Origin: SHZL01 sp963784425
GTDB lineage: Bacteria > Pseudomonadota > Gammaproteobacteria > Xanthomonadales > SZUA-36
Assembly: GCA_963784425.1 (NCBI GenBank)
Contig: CAWARM010000005.1
Coordinates: 70,218 to 134,217, forward strand
Direction: 5' to 3'
Length of the DNA: 64,000 bases
Shown: piece by piece, positions 1 to 8,973 of the stretch
Layout: the number at the start of each line of letters is the position of its first letter
Numbering within the stretch: position 1 is the stretch's first letter
The notes under the pieces: model-generated
Databases searched by the model: none
Told to the model about the DNA's origin: nothing
What the model saw: only the letters and a program-made list of their open reading frames with translations
Position numbers and translations under genes: made by a program

Positions 1-589
1 CGGGCATCAAGGCAAGATCGGCATCGACCCAGGCATCGAACGCGGTGGGGTCGGGTTTGTTGGTAATAATGCGCACGACACCGGCCTGCGCACTGGCACC
101 GAACAGGGTGCCCTGCGGGCCACTGAGTGCTTCAACCCGTGCGATGTCCACCAGGCGCGGATTGGGCTGTGCACTGAGCACCAGGGATTGCTCGTCCAGG
201 TAGACGGCGGCAGAAGGTTCGGCGATTTGCGTATATTGGGAATCCGCCACGCCACGGAATATCACCATGGCCGTACCCGGGTTAGCCTCTACAATACTCA
301 GGCTGGGGATAAACCGCACGTAATCGCCCATTGACTGCAGGCCAGCCTTGCGAATGGTTTCCTCGGATATGGACTGGATGCTTTCCGGCACATACTGCAG
401 GTTCTCGGTGCGCTTTCGTGCCGTAACCAACACCTCTTCCAGCAGGTTCACGTCCCCGTTAGTCTGCTCGTCACCCGACTGGGCCAGGACCGTCCCCGCC
501 GGGGCGGCAAGCAAGGCAGAAATTGCCAGCGAAAGGCTGCTGGGCCGGATCAAACGTGGTTCCCGCACTGTTGGACTGTGTTCTGGCAT
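1..589 (-). CDS. TonB-dependent receptor, N-terminal part (runs off the window)
   Basis: The first 196 residues of an outer-membrane TonB-dependent receptor; the gene continues past base 1. Translation shows a hydrophobic signal segment ending near LAQS, a TonB-box-like stretch (EEVLVTARKR, around residue 48-57) and a plug domain with the classic RVEALSGPQGTLFGASAQAG motif. The start ATG at 589 is chosen over the in-frame ATG at 595 because an AGGGG ribosome site lies 7 bases before it. Such receptors import scarce large ligands across the outer membrane using TonB energy. The downstream TPR-sulfotransferase and DUF6445 genes are frequent companions of these receptors in proteobacteria. The ligand cannot be told from the plug alone. 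Confidence 0.9.
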   Translation of the reverse strand, partial: MPEHSPTVREPRLIRPSSLSLAISALLAAPAGTVLAQSGDEQTNGDVNLLEEVLVTARKRTENLQYVPESIQSISEETIRKAGLQSMGDYVRFIPSLSIVEANPGTAMVIFRGVADSQYTQIAEPSAAVYLDEQSLVLSAQPNPRLVDIARVEALSGPQGTLFGASAQAGVVRIITNKPDPTAFDAWVDADLALMP

Positions 590-708
590 GTGCATACCCC
601 TGGAAATTTCTCTGGAGTGAGTCGGGCAGGTAATTGATTTTTGTCAAATGATGATAAAACGCTGCTTGACTAATTACAAACTTTTAACACTTGACCGGTT
701 CAGCCGGC

Positions 709-2763
709 TTACTGGCGCAGGCAAACCGGCCGGTCCTGTTCGGGCAACTGCAACAGCAAGGGCTCCAGCGTCTCAATCAACTCACCCAAATGCGCTTCGT
801 AGTTACGCCAGAAATTAACCGAGCTGGCATACATCGGCTGCCGCACCTGCTCTGAACTGGCTGTGTTCACCGCCCGGTCCGTCTCGTAGAAGCGCAGGCA
901 CTGGTCTTCCCACGGCAGGCCAAGGTAGTTCAGGATGCGCCGGGTCTGGGCCTCCTGGTCGAACACCATCTGTTCATAGTGGACATCCAGCACCTTGCCC
1001 GGAAGCACTTCATGCCAGTGATCCATGATGCGCTGGTATTCCAGGTAGTATTGTCCCAGTTCGAACTGATCGTAGGTAAAGGACTGCCCTTTGAAGAACA
1101 ACTGTTTGTAGCTGCCCAGGCAACTGTCCAGCGGGTGCCGGCGTGCGTTGATCACTTTTGCATTGGGCAGGATCATCTGCAGCAGGCCAATACTGGGGAA
1201 ATTGTTTGGCATCTTGTCGATAAAAAACGCCTTGCCGGTGCGATAGCGCTTGGTGCTTTCCAGGTAGCCGGTGCCCAGGGCCGTTGCCTGTTCCTTGTCC
1301 AGGGCCAACATCGCTTCCGGGTATTCCTGCCGGGGTGTGGCTCCTGCATTGCCTTTAGGTTTGTTGAATCCTCCGATGATACGGCCGAGGTCGGGCAACT
1401 CCATGGTGCCTTCCACCATGCTGTGGCTGGCAAGTATTTGCTCAATCAGGGTGGAGCCGGAGCGTGGCAGGCCAACCACGAATATCGGTGCTGCACCGGG
1501 ATTACCGAATCCTTCGCGTTGAATAAAGAAATCTTTAGAGAACACGCTGATGATGCGGTCGTGTATCACCTGGGTCTGCACCGGGTCATAGACCTCGTGG
1601 CCACGGCGCAATTCATTGCCGCGCCGGTAGTACTCAAATGCCCGGTCGTACTCGCCTTCATTCTCAAAATGCTTGCCCAGCGACAAGAGGAAATTTACTT
1701 TGGACTCGTCCGGCAGGTCCTGTTCCTCGACCATGTGGGTCATGACCTCGACTTCCCCGGTATCGAACTCAAAGGTCTTGAGGTTGGCCAGGCTCCAGTA
1801 GGCTTCGCCAAAGGCCGGATGGGCGCGGATGCATTGCCGGTAGGCAGCAATGGATTCCTGCTGCCGGCCTATGGTTTTGAGCACATGGCCCATGCCCGCC
1901 AGGGCACCGATGTTGTAGGGGTTCAAATCCAGGGCTTGGCGATAGGCTGCCAGGGCTTCTTCGTGGCGCAGTGCGCGGGTCAGAACATTGCCGCGCATCA
2001 CATAGGAGTGCACCAGTTCCGGGTCGATGTCGATAGCGCGCTGGATCTTTTGCAGCGCCTCTTCGTAGCGGTCCTGTTTCAGGTCTACGTTGGCCAGGTC
2101 ATTCCAGCCCAGGGCAAAACCGGGCGCAAGCTCTACCGCACGTTTTAACAGCCGCCGAGCTGCCTTGAAGTGACTCACCTCCAGCGCGATATTCCCCAGC
2201 ATGCGCAGGGCTTTTTCATCGTCAGGATCCTGGGCCAGCAACTCCCTGAGCAGTTTTTCCGCATCCTCCATGCGTCCTTCCAATTGCGCCCGCTCTGCCC
2301 GGGCCAGGGTCGCCTTGCGCGGATCAAGGCGCAGTGCCTGTGCCACTTCCTGCTCCGATTCCGCTCCGCGTCCCGCTTCCATCAATGCACGCGCCAATGC
2401 CATGCGCGTTTTCGAGCGATCGGGCACTGCGGCCACGGCCTCGCCCAGGTACTGTGCAGCTTCGGCCGGCAAACCCAGGGCCAACAGGGCCAGCCCCAGG
2501 CCTTCCAGTGCGCGGGCAAAACCGGGATGCTTCTCCAAAACCCCTGCATACCACTCCCGGGCTTCCTGCGGTCGACGCCGCTGCAGGCAGATTTCGCCGA
2601 GCAGACAATGGATATTCGGGTCTTCGCGGAGCCCAGGCAAACCGTGCAGGCAAACAGCCTCTGCTTCCTGCACCTGGCCAGCCTTGATCAAGGCCTGGGC
2701 GCGGTCATACAGGTTTCTGATTTCCTGCGTGTTTGCTGTTGTGCTGGTTTTTGCTGGTGACAT
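709..2763 (-). CDS. TPR-repeat sulfotransferase family protein
   Basis: A 684-residue protein with an N-terminal half of tandem tetratricopeptide repeats (about residues 10-330) and a C-terminal sulfotransferase domain. The 5'-phosphosulfate (PAPS) loop is visible as GLPRSGSTLIEQILASH near residue 425. The family transfers sulfate from PAPS to hydroxyl or amine groups. The open frame extends upstream to 3087, but that part overlaps the divergent DUF6445 gene and reads as non-coding, so the start is placed at ATG 2763 (MSPAKTS). It lies behind the TonB receptor on the same strand with about 120 bases between them, so they may not share a transcript. The acceptor substrate is unknown. Confidence 0.85.
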   Translation of the reverse strand: MSPAKTSTTANTQEIRNLYDRAQALIKAGQVQEAEAVCLHGLPGLREDPNIHCLLGEICLQRRRPQEAREWYAGVLEKHPGFARALEGLGLALLALGLPAEAAQYLGEAVAAVPDRSKTRMALARALMEAGRGAESEQEVAQALRLDPRKATLARAERAQLEGRMEDAEKLLRELLAQDPDDEKALRMLGNIALEVSHFKAARRLLKRAVELAPGFALGWNDLANVDLKQDRYEEALQKIQRAIDIDPELVHSYVMRGNVLTRALRHEEALAAYRQALDLNPYNIGALAGMGHVLKTIGRQQESIAAYRQCIRAHPAFGEAYWSLANLKTFEFDTGEVEVMTHMVEEQDLPDESKVNFLLSLGKHFENEGEYDRAFEYYRRGNELRRGHEVYDPVQTQVIHDRIISVFSKDFFIQREGFGNPGAAPIFVVGLPRSGSTLIEQILASHSMVEGTMELPDLGRIIGGFNKPKGNAGATPRQEYPEAMLALDKEQATALGTGYLESTKRYRTGKAFFIDKMPNNFPSIGLLQMILPNAKVINARRHPLDSCLGSYKQLFFKGQSFTYDQFELGQYYLEYQRIMDHWHEVLPGKVLDVHYEQMVFDQEAQTRRILNYLGLPWEDQCLRFYETDRAVNTASSEQVRQPMYASSVNFWRNYEAHLGELIETLEPLLLQLPEQDRPVCLRQ

Positions 2764-2793
2764 GCTGCCTTCGGGCCCGGTCCTGATAGGGCA

Positions 2794-3591
2794 ATGAGTG
2801 TGCAGCAGATAGCGCCCCGGCTCAACTGCGTTTATCCTTTGGCGAACATGCCCATACTGGAAAACAAGCTTGCACTGAAAATCAATACGGCATTGGAAAT
2901 CACCGCTGTTGCAGTTACTGAGCAGCACGCCTGCGTGGTGATTGACGACTTTCTGCAGAATCCTGATGAAGTCGTGGCTTATGCCAGTGCCCGCGCGGCC
3001 GACTTCAGCATGCCGGAGCGCGCATATCCCGGTGTGGTCCTGCCGCTGGCAAATAACATGATGGCGCCATTGAACCGCTTTATCCAAATGGAGATGAGCC
3101 GGCTATTTTCCTTTTGTCGTGGCGGTATCGAATTTCACGCGCAGCTTTCCATGACCACCTTGCAGCCGCGCGACTTCAGCTGGATCCAGCGCCTGTGTCA
3201 CACCGACCCGAAGCTGGCCGACGGCCGCCGCAACTATGCCGCCCTGCTCTACCTGTTCCGTGACCCGGCACTGGGAGGAACCGGTTTTTTCCGCTGGAAG
3301 AACCCGGAATTCTGGGCTGAAATGTCCACCCGGCAGCGCGATGATCCCTTGGCCGGACTGGACGAGTTGCAGCAAGGCTACGCCATGTTCCGAGAGCCAG
3401 CGTGTTACATGACACAGTCCAACGATGCTGCTGAACTGATCGACACAGTACCGGCACGCTTTAACCGCCTCGTGTTTTACCCGGGCGACCTGCCGCACAA
3501 TGCCGCTATCGAACACCCGGAGCTCTTGTCATCCGACCCGGCCAAAGGCCGCCTGACGCTTAACTGCTTCGCCAGCGTGCTGCCCAAATAG
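2794..3591 (+). CDS. DUF6445 family protein, 2-oxoglutarate/Fe(II) oxygenase-like
   Basis: A 265-residue protein resembling the DUF6445 family: an opening CVVIDDFLQNPDEVVAYA segment, a central CHTDPK (H-x-D) and a distal GDLPHNA. That pattern fits the two-His-one-carboxylate iron site of 2-oxoglutarate oxygenases; the enzymatic reading is inference. Start ATG 2794 follows an AGGG ribosome site. A second in-frame ATG at 2848 would lose 18 residues and is possible because the conserved part begins later. It diverges from the TPR-sulfotransferase with only 30 bases between start codons, so their 5' regions overlap. Family members often lie near TonB receptors, as here. No substrate can be proposed. 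Confidence 0.75.
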   Translation: MSVQQIAPRLNCVYPLANMPILENKLALKINTALEITAVAVTEQHACVVIDDFLQNPDEVVAYASARAADFSMPERAYPGVVLPLANNMMAPLNRFIQMEMSRLFSFCRGGIEFHAQLSMTTLQPRDFSWIQRLCHTDPKLADGRRNYAALLYLFRDPALGGTGFFRWKNPEFWAEMSTRQRDDPLAGLDELQQGYAMFREPACYMTQSNDAAELIDTVPARFNRLVFYPGDLPHNAAIEHPELLSSDPAKGRLTLNCFASVLPK

Positions 3592-3608
3592 AATCAAGCT
3601 ACCCCTGA

Positions 3609-4517
3609 TCAACCATGCGCGGCTTCGCGAAGTCCTGAGGCCTTTATTGCATCCCTGAGCAGTTCCGGGTCACCGGTAGTCATCAGGTTCACTCCGGAAA
3701 CACCCGGTATTTCCGCAACCTCCTGCATAAGTTCAGCGCAAATCGCCACGCCTTCGCGCTTCGGGTTCGCGGCCTGTTCCATGCGCGCAATGACCGACCT
3801 GGGAATGCGTGAATCGGTGAGGTTCTTCTTCAGCCACCTCGCGGTTTCAACCGACGGCAGTGGCGTGAGGGAAACGATCACGGAATACTTCCAGGTCAAG
3901 CGTGTTTCCACCAGGTGCTGCATATACCGGCGCAGGACGTCCATGTTGAAACACAGCTGGGTTTGCACAAAGCGGGCTCCCGCCTTGGCCCGCGCAGTCA
4001 GCGACTCGGCAAGCCATTCAGGGGCGGGTCGAAATGCTTTTGCGCCAATGCCGATGAAAAATTCCCTTGCCGGCTCCCTCGCTTCGTCACTTCCAGTAGA
4101 TTCAGCGGCATTCAAACCGGCAGCCAGGGCGAGCAATTCACGGCCCGACATATCAAACACCGGGGTAGCGGGCACCGCATGATTCTTGGGGATCTTGTGC
4201 CCGCGCATCAGCAACAGGCTGGTCACTCCGAGCGCCCGCAGACCCAGCAGTTCGGCCTGCAGAGCAAAACGGTTGCGGTCACGACAGGTCAGGATGGCAA
4301 TGGGATCAATGCCATGCCGCCGCACCAGGGCAGCGGCCGACAGCGCCGACATCTGCACCCAGGCCCAGGGATTGTCGGTAACCTGCAGGGCGTCGACATA
4401 CGGGCCCAGCAAATCGGCCTGCCGGGCCACGTCATCCGCACCCGAACCGCTGTTCAGGGTGAGGTCGGCCGTGATGGTAAAGCGCTTGCTTTGTACCGCT
4501 TCCCGGAACGTCCTCAC
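3609..4517 (-). CDS. Methylenetetrahydrofolate reductase (MetF) family protein
   Basis: About 302 residues with the MetF-type TIM-barrel pattern: a folate-binding region early (LQVTDNPWAWVQMS), ILTCRDRNRF, the GVTSLLLMRGH strand and the FVQTQLCFNM segment. Classical MetF reduces 5,10-methylene-THF to 5-methyl-THF with FAD. The start is taken as GTG 4517, which makes a GTGA overlap with the stop of the Rieske gene upstream and implies translational coupling; a TTG at 4538 is an alternative. As the last gene of the leftward transcript behind an oxygenase likely to release one-carbon units, it probably handles demethylation-derived folate carbon rather than methionine synthesis. That role is inference. 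No terminator was seen before the convergent DUF6445 stop 17 bases away. Confidence 0.8.
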   Translation of the reverse strand: MRTFREAVQSKRFTITADLTLNSGSGADDVARQADLLGPYVDALQVTDNPWAWVQMSALSAAALVRRHGIDPIAILTCRDRNRFALQAELLGLRALGVTSLLLMRGHKIPKNHAVPATPVFDMSGRELLALAAGLNAAESTGSDEAREPAREFFIGIGAKAFRPAPEWLAESLTARAKAGARFVQTQLCFNMDVLRRYMQHLVETRLTWKYSVIVSLTPLPSVETARWLKKNLTDSRIPRSVIARMEQAANPKREGVAICAELMQEVAEIPGVSGVNLMTTGDPELLRDAIKASGLREAAHG

Positions 4518-5711
4518 TGGATGGTCTTGAGATACCAATCCACAAAGCGCTGCGTGGAACCTTCAAAGGTCGAGAACGGGCCCGGCTCAAAGAAGCGCGA
4601 GTTCACGCCTTTCTGGTTGTTCTCGATGATGGTCTTGTCCGCAATGGTGGTCACATCCCACAGCCAGGTCAGTTTGGCCAGGTCGTAGTCCTTGCCTTCC
4701 TGTGCCTTTCCATTGACCAGCCAGGTGATCTCGCACACGCTCTCGGTCAGCGAGGTTGGCTTGAAGCTATAGAGCACCACGTGGTCGCAGTAGGCCAGGG
4801 CGTAGAGCACCGGGCCGACTTTGAAATCATGCGCACCGCCGTCGTAGTCCTTGATATCGCCCATCAGGGGTGCAACCGGCTTGCCGTCCTTGCTGCCCGT
4901 TACATGCCCGCGCAGCAGCGGGTAATGCTCATAGGCGCGATCAGTCCCAAACTCATCACCGAAAAGATAAGAGTGGTTCATTTGCGAATTCTTCAGCCCG
5001 CAGGCAGGCATTTTCTCGACCAGGGCATTCATTTCGGCTTCCCAGCGATCATGTGGCAGAGCGAGGCTGTGTGCACGGGAGTATTCCGGATGCGCAGGTC
5101 CGCAGTGGTAACACTCCTTGTAATTCTCGACCGCCAGCTTCCAGTTGGATCTCACCGGGTAGGCCTCTTTGCGCGCAACCTTGGCCTCATCCAGCCGATA
5201 GGGCCGCAGGTATTCGGTGAGGTCCCGTTCCACCACGTCGAAGTTGGATGGCTCGCTGGCAAAGTTGATGAAAATCATTCCCTGGTACACCCGGTGGTGT
5301 ACTTTTTTCAGTCCGAAACCCGGACTTGTCAAAGCTCTCATCCATATGTGCCGCCGCAATGAGCTTGCCGTCCAGGTCGTAGGTCCAGCCGTGGTAGGGG
5401 CAGCTCAGGCGCTTGGCGCTGCCTTTGGCCTCCAGGCAAACCCTTGAACCCCGGTGCCGGCACACGTTCAGCAGGGTACTGATCTGGCCATCGTCACCGC
5501 GCAACACGATCACTTCTTCATTGGCCATCTTGTACAGAAAGAAATCGCCTTTATTGGGGATCTCACTCTGATGCCCGGTGTACAGCCAGGACTTCAGGTA
5601 AATGCGTTCGATATCGCGTTGGTAAATTTCCTCGTCCTGGTAAAACTCATGGTCGAGGGCATAACCCGTTTTTTGTTTGCTGATCAGCTCAGCCAGTGCT
5701 TGCTTGTTCAT
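4514..5711 (-). CDS. Rieske-type ring/amine oxygenase, alpha subunit (frameshifted near 5315)
   Basis: A Rieske non-heme iron oxygenase read in two frames. The first frame has the Rieske cluster CRH-x17-CPYH (near residues 88-110). The second has the mononuclear iron site NYKECYHCGPAHPEYS and the C-terminal domain. They join if one base is removed near 5315-5323 (coding strand TCCGGGTTTC), giving about 398 residues, normal for the family. The iron-site neighbourhood recalls enzymes acting on quaternary amines or betaines rather than aromatic rings, so an oxidative N-demethylase is plausible. No reductase gene was seen nearby. Start ATG 5711 has a GGAAG site 8 bases upstream. It overlaps the MetF-like gene by 4 bases and follows a hairpin-rich repeat. 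The one-base insertion may be a sequencing error. Confidence 0.8.
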
Positions 5712-5742
5712 AGAATCACTTCCGTCAATATCCGATTGCTGA

Positions 5743-5938
5743 GGAAACTCTGATTTATTCAGAGTTTCCGCGGTACAGGGCACGGGTTGCTCCCGACAAC
5801 CCGTCTGCATTTCCTCCATCCCTGGAGGTCGATTTGCCGCCATTTTCGATGATTGCAAATCATTGAAAATGAAGCCACACAAAAATCACACTTTTTGTTT
5901 GGCGTGTTCTGATCATTCATGGATGAATGATTCAGAAC
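5743..5938 (-). repeat. Four-hairpin repeat element, left copy, upstream of the Rieske gene
   Basis: This copy reads in the sense of the Rieske gene and ends 31 bases before its start codon. Its parts are hairpin 5906-5938 (GTTCTGA/TCAGAAC arms), stem 5876-5901, a 31-base near-palindrome 5841-5871 and an 11-bp stem with 5-base loop at 5743-5769. The 5841-5871 block is the exact reverse complement of 17851-17881, and the 5743-5769 hairpin exactly matches 17902-17928. An unshared insert of roughly 50 bases lies between them. The outer hairpin encloses TCATTCAT-GG-ATGAATGA (5913-5930), which resembles the palindrome in the TetR promoter at 13143-13162. It may be a cis-regulatory module or a decayed miniature transposable element. 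Confidence 0.75.
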
Positions 5939-6033
5939 TGCCTAATTGTTCACTACTTTCCAACGGCCGGAACTGACTGGCGTCAAGCCCGGCTTCACTT
6001 GCTTACCCATCTTCTTCTTGCGTTATTTTTGCT

Positions 6034-6873
6034 TCATGTCTTGCCACTGCGCTTTTCCTGCCGGCGGGTGATCCATGCAGCGGTCAGGACACCTGTCGAT
6101 ACCAGCACAATGATAACGGTTGCCAATGCGTTGATGTCCGGCGTGACACCCAGCCGCACCTTGGAAAAAATCAGCATTGGCAGGGTGGTAGAACCCGGCC
6201 CCGATACGAAACTTGAAATAACCACGTCATCCAGGGACAGGGTGAATGCCAACAACCACCCGGAAATCATGGCCGGCGCAATCATCGGCACGGTAATGTC
6301 AAAAAACACCCGCAATGGCCTGCCACCGAGGTCCATGGCAGCCTCTTCCAGTGACTGGTCCAGCGAGCCCAGGCGCGAACGCACCACCACGGCAACATAC
6401 GCCATGGAAAACGTTATGTGCGAAATGGTAATGGTGGTCATGCCCCGCTGTGCCGGCCAGCCGATCCAGTGGCCCAGGGAAATGAACAGGAACAGCAGGG
6501 CAATGCCGGTAATGATTTCCGGCATGACCAGGGGCGAGGTAATCATGCCGGTCATCAGGGTGCGTCCGCGAAAGGGTCCGAGCCGGTTCAGCGCCAGGCC
6601 TGAGAGGGTTCCCAGGATCGTGGCTGCAGTGGCGCTTATCAAAGCAATTTCCAGGCTGAGCAGGGCTGCTGACAGGATGCTGCCATCGTGCAGCAGGGAG
6701 CGGTACCAGCGCACGGAAAACCCTCCCCACAAGGTAACCAGCCGGGAGTCGTTGAAGGAATACACGATCACGGAAAGGATCGGCACGTATAAAAAGGCGT
6801 AGCCGAACGCGGCGATGCTGAGCAGCATGATGCCCCGCCCGGCGCCTTTTCTGCTGCGGGTTGTGCCGCTCAC
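6034..6873 (-). CDS. potI: Polyamine-type ABC transporter permease (PotI-like)
   Basis: A 279-residue inner-membrane permease of the PotI/PotC type with about six transmembrane segments. The cytoplasmic EAA loop that docks on the ATPase is visible as EEAAMDLGGRPLRVFFDITVP (only part quoted: EEAAMDLGG, near residue 180). The start is GTG 6873, overlapping the PotH stop as GTGA, so translation is coupled. It is the last of five transport genes and lies 320 bases upstream of the Rieske gene; the repeat element occupies most of that gap. Polyamine specificity is the family default, and the surrounding genes suggest an amine that may be N-methylated. Confidence 0.9.
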   Translation of the reverse strand: MSGTTRSRKGAGRGIMLLSIAAFGYAFLYVPILSVIVYSFNDSRLVTLWGGFSVRWYRSLLHDGSILSAALLSLEIALISATAATILGTLSGLALNRLGPFRGRTLMTGMITSPLVMPEIITGIALLFLFISLGHWIGWPAQRGMTTITISHITFSMAYVAVVVRSRLGSLDQSLEEAAMDLGGRPLRVFFDITVPMIAPAMISGWLLAFTLSLDDVVISSFVSGPGSTTLPMLIFSKVRLGVTPDINALATVIIVLVSTGVLTAAWITRRQEKRSGKT

Positions 6874-7775
6874 GATTCTGCCTGCTCAGACTGTACTTTC
6901 TGGAACCACATCATGGGCAGCACCAGGATCATCAACAACACCACCGAGACCGCGGAGGCAACCGGCCAGTCGCGATTTATGAAGAATTCATCCCACAGGG
7001 CACGGCCAATCATCAGCGTGTCAGAACCGCCCAGCAGGGCCGGGATGATGAACTCACCTATGGCCGGAATGAACACCAGCAGGGAGCCCGCCACGATGCC
7101 GGGAAAAGACAGTGGCAGGGTAATGTCAAGGAACACCTGCCAGCGGCGCGCGCCGAGGTCGGCCGCGGCTTCTTCCAGGTCCAGGTCCAGTTTTTCCAGG
7201 TTGGCGTACAAGGGCAGAATCATGAATGGCAGGTAGGAGTAGACAATGCCCAGGTAGACCGCGAAATCGTTGTAAATCAGCGACAGGGGTTGATCGATCA
7301 CGCCAATAGCCAGCAGTACATTATTGATCACGCCATTGGTGTTGAGCAGGCCAATCCAGGCATACACGCGCAGCAGGAAAGAAATCCAGAACGGCAAGAT
7401 GACTGCAAGCAACAGCAGGTTACGCCGGCGCGCTTCCTGGCGGGCTATGAAATAGGCCATGGGGTAGCCCAGCAACAGGCACAGCACCGTGCTGATCGCC
7501 GACATCTTGAGCGAGCTCAGGTAAATGGTGACGTAGTACGGGTCCTCGAACAGGAACAGGTAGTTGTCCAGCGTGACGTGGATGCGCGCCCAGCCCGCAG
7601 CGGCGAGGTCCAGCAGAGGCGTAAAGGGAGGAAGGGCCACGATCGGGTCGGCGAGGCTGATTTTCAGGATGATGAAAAACGGCGCAAGGAAAAACAGCAA
7701 CAGCCAGGTGTAAGGCGTCACCAAAGCCCAGCGCAACCACTGCAGGCTTCCGTCTTTCCTGTTGCTGCCAGCCAT
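6870..7775 (-). CDS. potH: Polyamine-type ABC transporter permease (PotH-like)
   Basis: A 301-residue permease partner of the PotI-like protein. The hydrophobic segment WALVTPYTWLLLFFLAPFF begins near residue 17, and the family EAA motif appears as LEEAAADLGARRWQVFLDIT around residue 195. Together with PotI it forms the heterodimeric channel of a type I ABC importer. Its stop overlaps the PotI start by 4 bases, and its start (ATG 7775) is 8 bases after the PotG stop. Order and spacing match potFGHI operons. The substrate depends on the two tandem binding proteins upstream and is not determined by the permease. Confidence 0.9.
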   Translation of the reverse strand: MAGSNRKDGSLQWLRWALVTPYTWLLLFFLAPFFIILKISLADPIVALPPFTPLLDLAAAGWARIHVTLDNYLFLFEDPYYVTIYLSSLKMSAISTVLCLLLGYPMAYFIARQEARRRNLLLLAVILPFWISFLLRVYAWIGLLNTNGVINNVLLAIGVIDQPLSLIYNDFAVYLGIVYSYLPFMILPLYANLEKLDLDLEEAAADLGARRWQVFLDITLPLSFPGIVAGSLLVFIPAIGEFIIPALLGGSDTLMIGRALWDEFFINRDWPVASAVSVVLLMILVLPMMWFQKVQSEQAES

Positions 7776-7783
7776 GGTCTTGC

Positions 7784-8956
7784 CTAGTTGTCCAGCAGGA
7801 TGGCGCTGGAGTTATCCCAGTACAGCACGACTTCATCATCCCATTCCAGCGCTTTGGCCGCGCTGCGTTTACGGTTTTGCGCACTGACCTGCAGCAATTC
7901 CCCATTGGCCAGTTTCACCCGGTATACGGAGAGGTTGCCGAAATAACCGAGATCATGCACCACGCCTTGCAGTATCGTCAGGTCACCGTCCCCGGGCGCT
8001 TGCTTGCTGATGAAAATCTTTTCAGGCCGCACAGCCACCCATTGCCGCGATCCCGGTGGCGGTTGTTTACTGCAGGGGGCAATCAATTCACCCCCCACAG
8101 TTGCAGAGTACAAGTGGACCCGGTTGTTTTCGCAGCGGATAACCTGGGCGTCGAAAAAATTGATGTTGCCGACAAAATCCGCGACAAAACGGTTGCAGGG
8201 GTATTCATATACCTCACCGGGTGTGCCAACCTGCTCCATCTGGCCATGGTTCATCACCGCAATGCGCGTGGACAGGGTCATGGCCTCTTCCTGGTCGTGG
8301 GTGACCACGACGAAGGTGATTCCCAGTTCGTGTTGCAAATTCATCAGCTCGAACTGGGTGTGTTCGCGTAATTTTTTGTCCAGCGCTGCCAGGGGCTCGT
8401 CCAGCAACAGGAGTTTTGGCCGCTTGATCACGGCTCGCGCCAGCGCAACCCGCTGCCGTTCACCGCCGGATAACTGGTCCGGCTTGCGCTTGCTCATTTT
8501 TTCCAGCTTGACCAGTTGCAACAAGTGCTGCACCCGTTGCTCTATCTCTGCTGCCGCTACCCCTTCCTTTTTCAGGCCATAAGCGATGTTCTGTTCCACA
8601 TTCATGTGGGGAAACAGCGCGTAGGACTGGAACATCATGTTGACCGGGCGCTCATAGGGCGGCGTGTAGGTCATGTCAACGCCATCGATAATGATGGAGC
8701 CCTTGCTTGGTTGCTCGAAGCCCGCCAGCATGCGCAGCAAGGTGGTCTTGCCCGAACCCGAACCGCCCAGGATGGCAAACAATTCGCCACGATAGATCTT
8801 GAGGTCGACCTCATCGACCGCGACCACGTCGCCGAAGTGCTTGCTCAGGCCACGAATCTCGACAATGGGGCGGGACGCAGGATCCAGCCACGGCTGGTCC
8901 GTGAGGTGTCCGGATTCATCTTGCCTGGCTTCGTTATGTTGCGCTGTTTCGTTCAC
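7784..8956 (-). CDS. potG: Polyamine-type ABC transporter ATPase (PotG/PotA-like)
   Basis: A 390-residue ABC ATPase. Walker A is GGSGSGKTT, the signature is LSGGERQRVALARA, Walker B is LLLLDEPLAALD and the switch His is in VVVTHDQEEAMT. A C-terminal TOBE domain follows (about residues 285-380), as in PotG, PotA and other polyamine or opine importers. It powers uptake through PotH and PotI. The start is GTG 8956, preceded by GGAGTGAAG at good spacing and 17 bases downstream of the PotF-like stop. The longer ATG at 9001 would overlap that gene and lacks a ribosome site. Confidence 0.92.
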   Translation of the reverse strand: MNETAQHNEARQDESGHLTDQPWLDPASRPIVEIRGLSKHFGDVVAVDEVDLKIYRGELFAILGGSGSGKTTLLRMLAGFEQPSKGSIIIDGVDMTYTPPYERPVNMMFQSYALFPHMNVEQNIAYGLKKEGVAAAEIEQRVQHLLQLVKLEKMSKRKPDQLSGGERQRVALARAVIKRPKLLLLDEPLAALDKKLREHTQFELMNLQHELGITFVVVTHDQEEAMTLSTRIAVMNHGQMEQVGTPGEVYEYPCNRFVADFVGNINFFDAQVIRCENNRVHLYSATVGGELIAPCSKQPPPGSRQWVAVRPEKIFISKQAPGDGDLTILQGVVHDLGYFGNLSVYRVKLANGELLQVSAQNRKRSAAKALEWDDEVVLYWDNSSAILLDN

Positions 8957-8973
8957 GTCAATCTTCACTCCAA

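Noticed and set aside
979..2148. A 389-codon open frame opposite the TPR-sulfotransferase
   Set aside because: It is antisense to a well-supported gene, has no ribosome site or domain, and reflects codon bias of the GC-rich strand. Similar long antisense frames at 5927-6802, 6861-7787, 18122-18865, 21838-23157 and 30918-31934 were dropped for the same reason.
2764..3087. N-terminal extension of the TPR-sulfotransferase
   Set aside because: The extension overlaps the divergent DUF6445 gene entirely and its sequence does not resemble TPR or sulfotransferase; ATG 2763 fits better.
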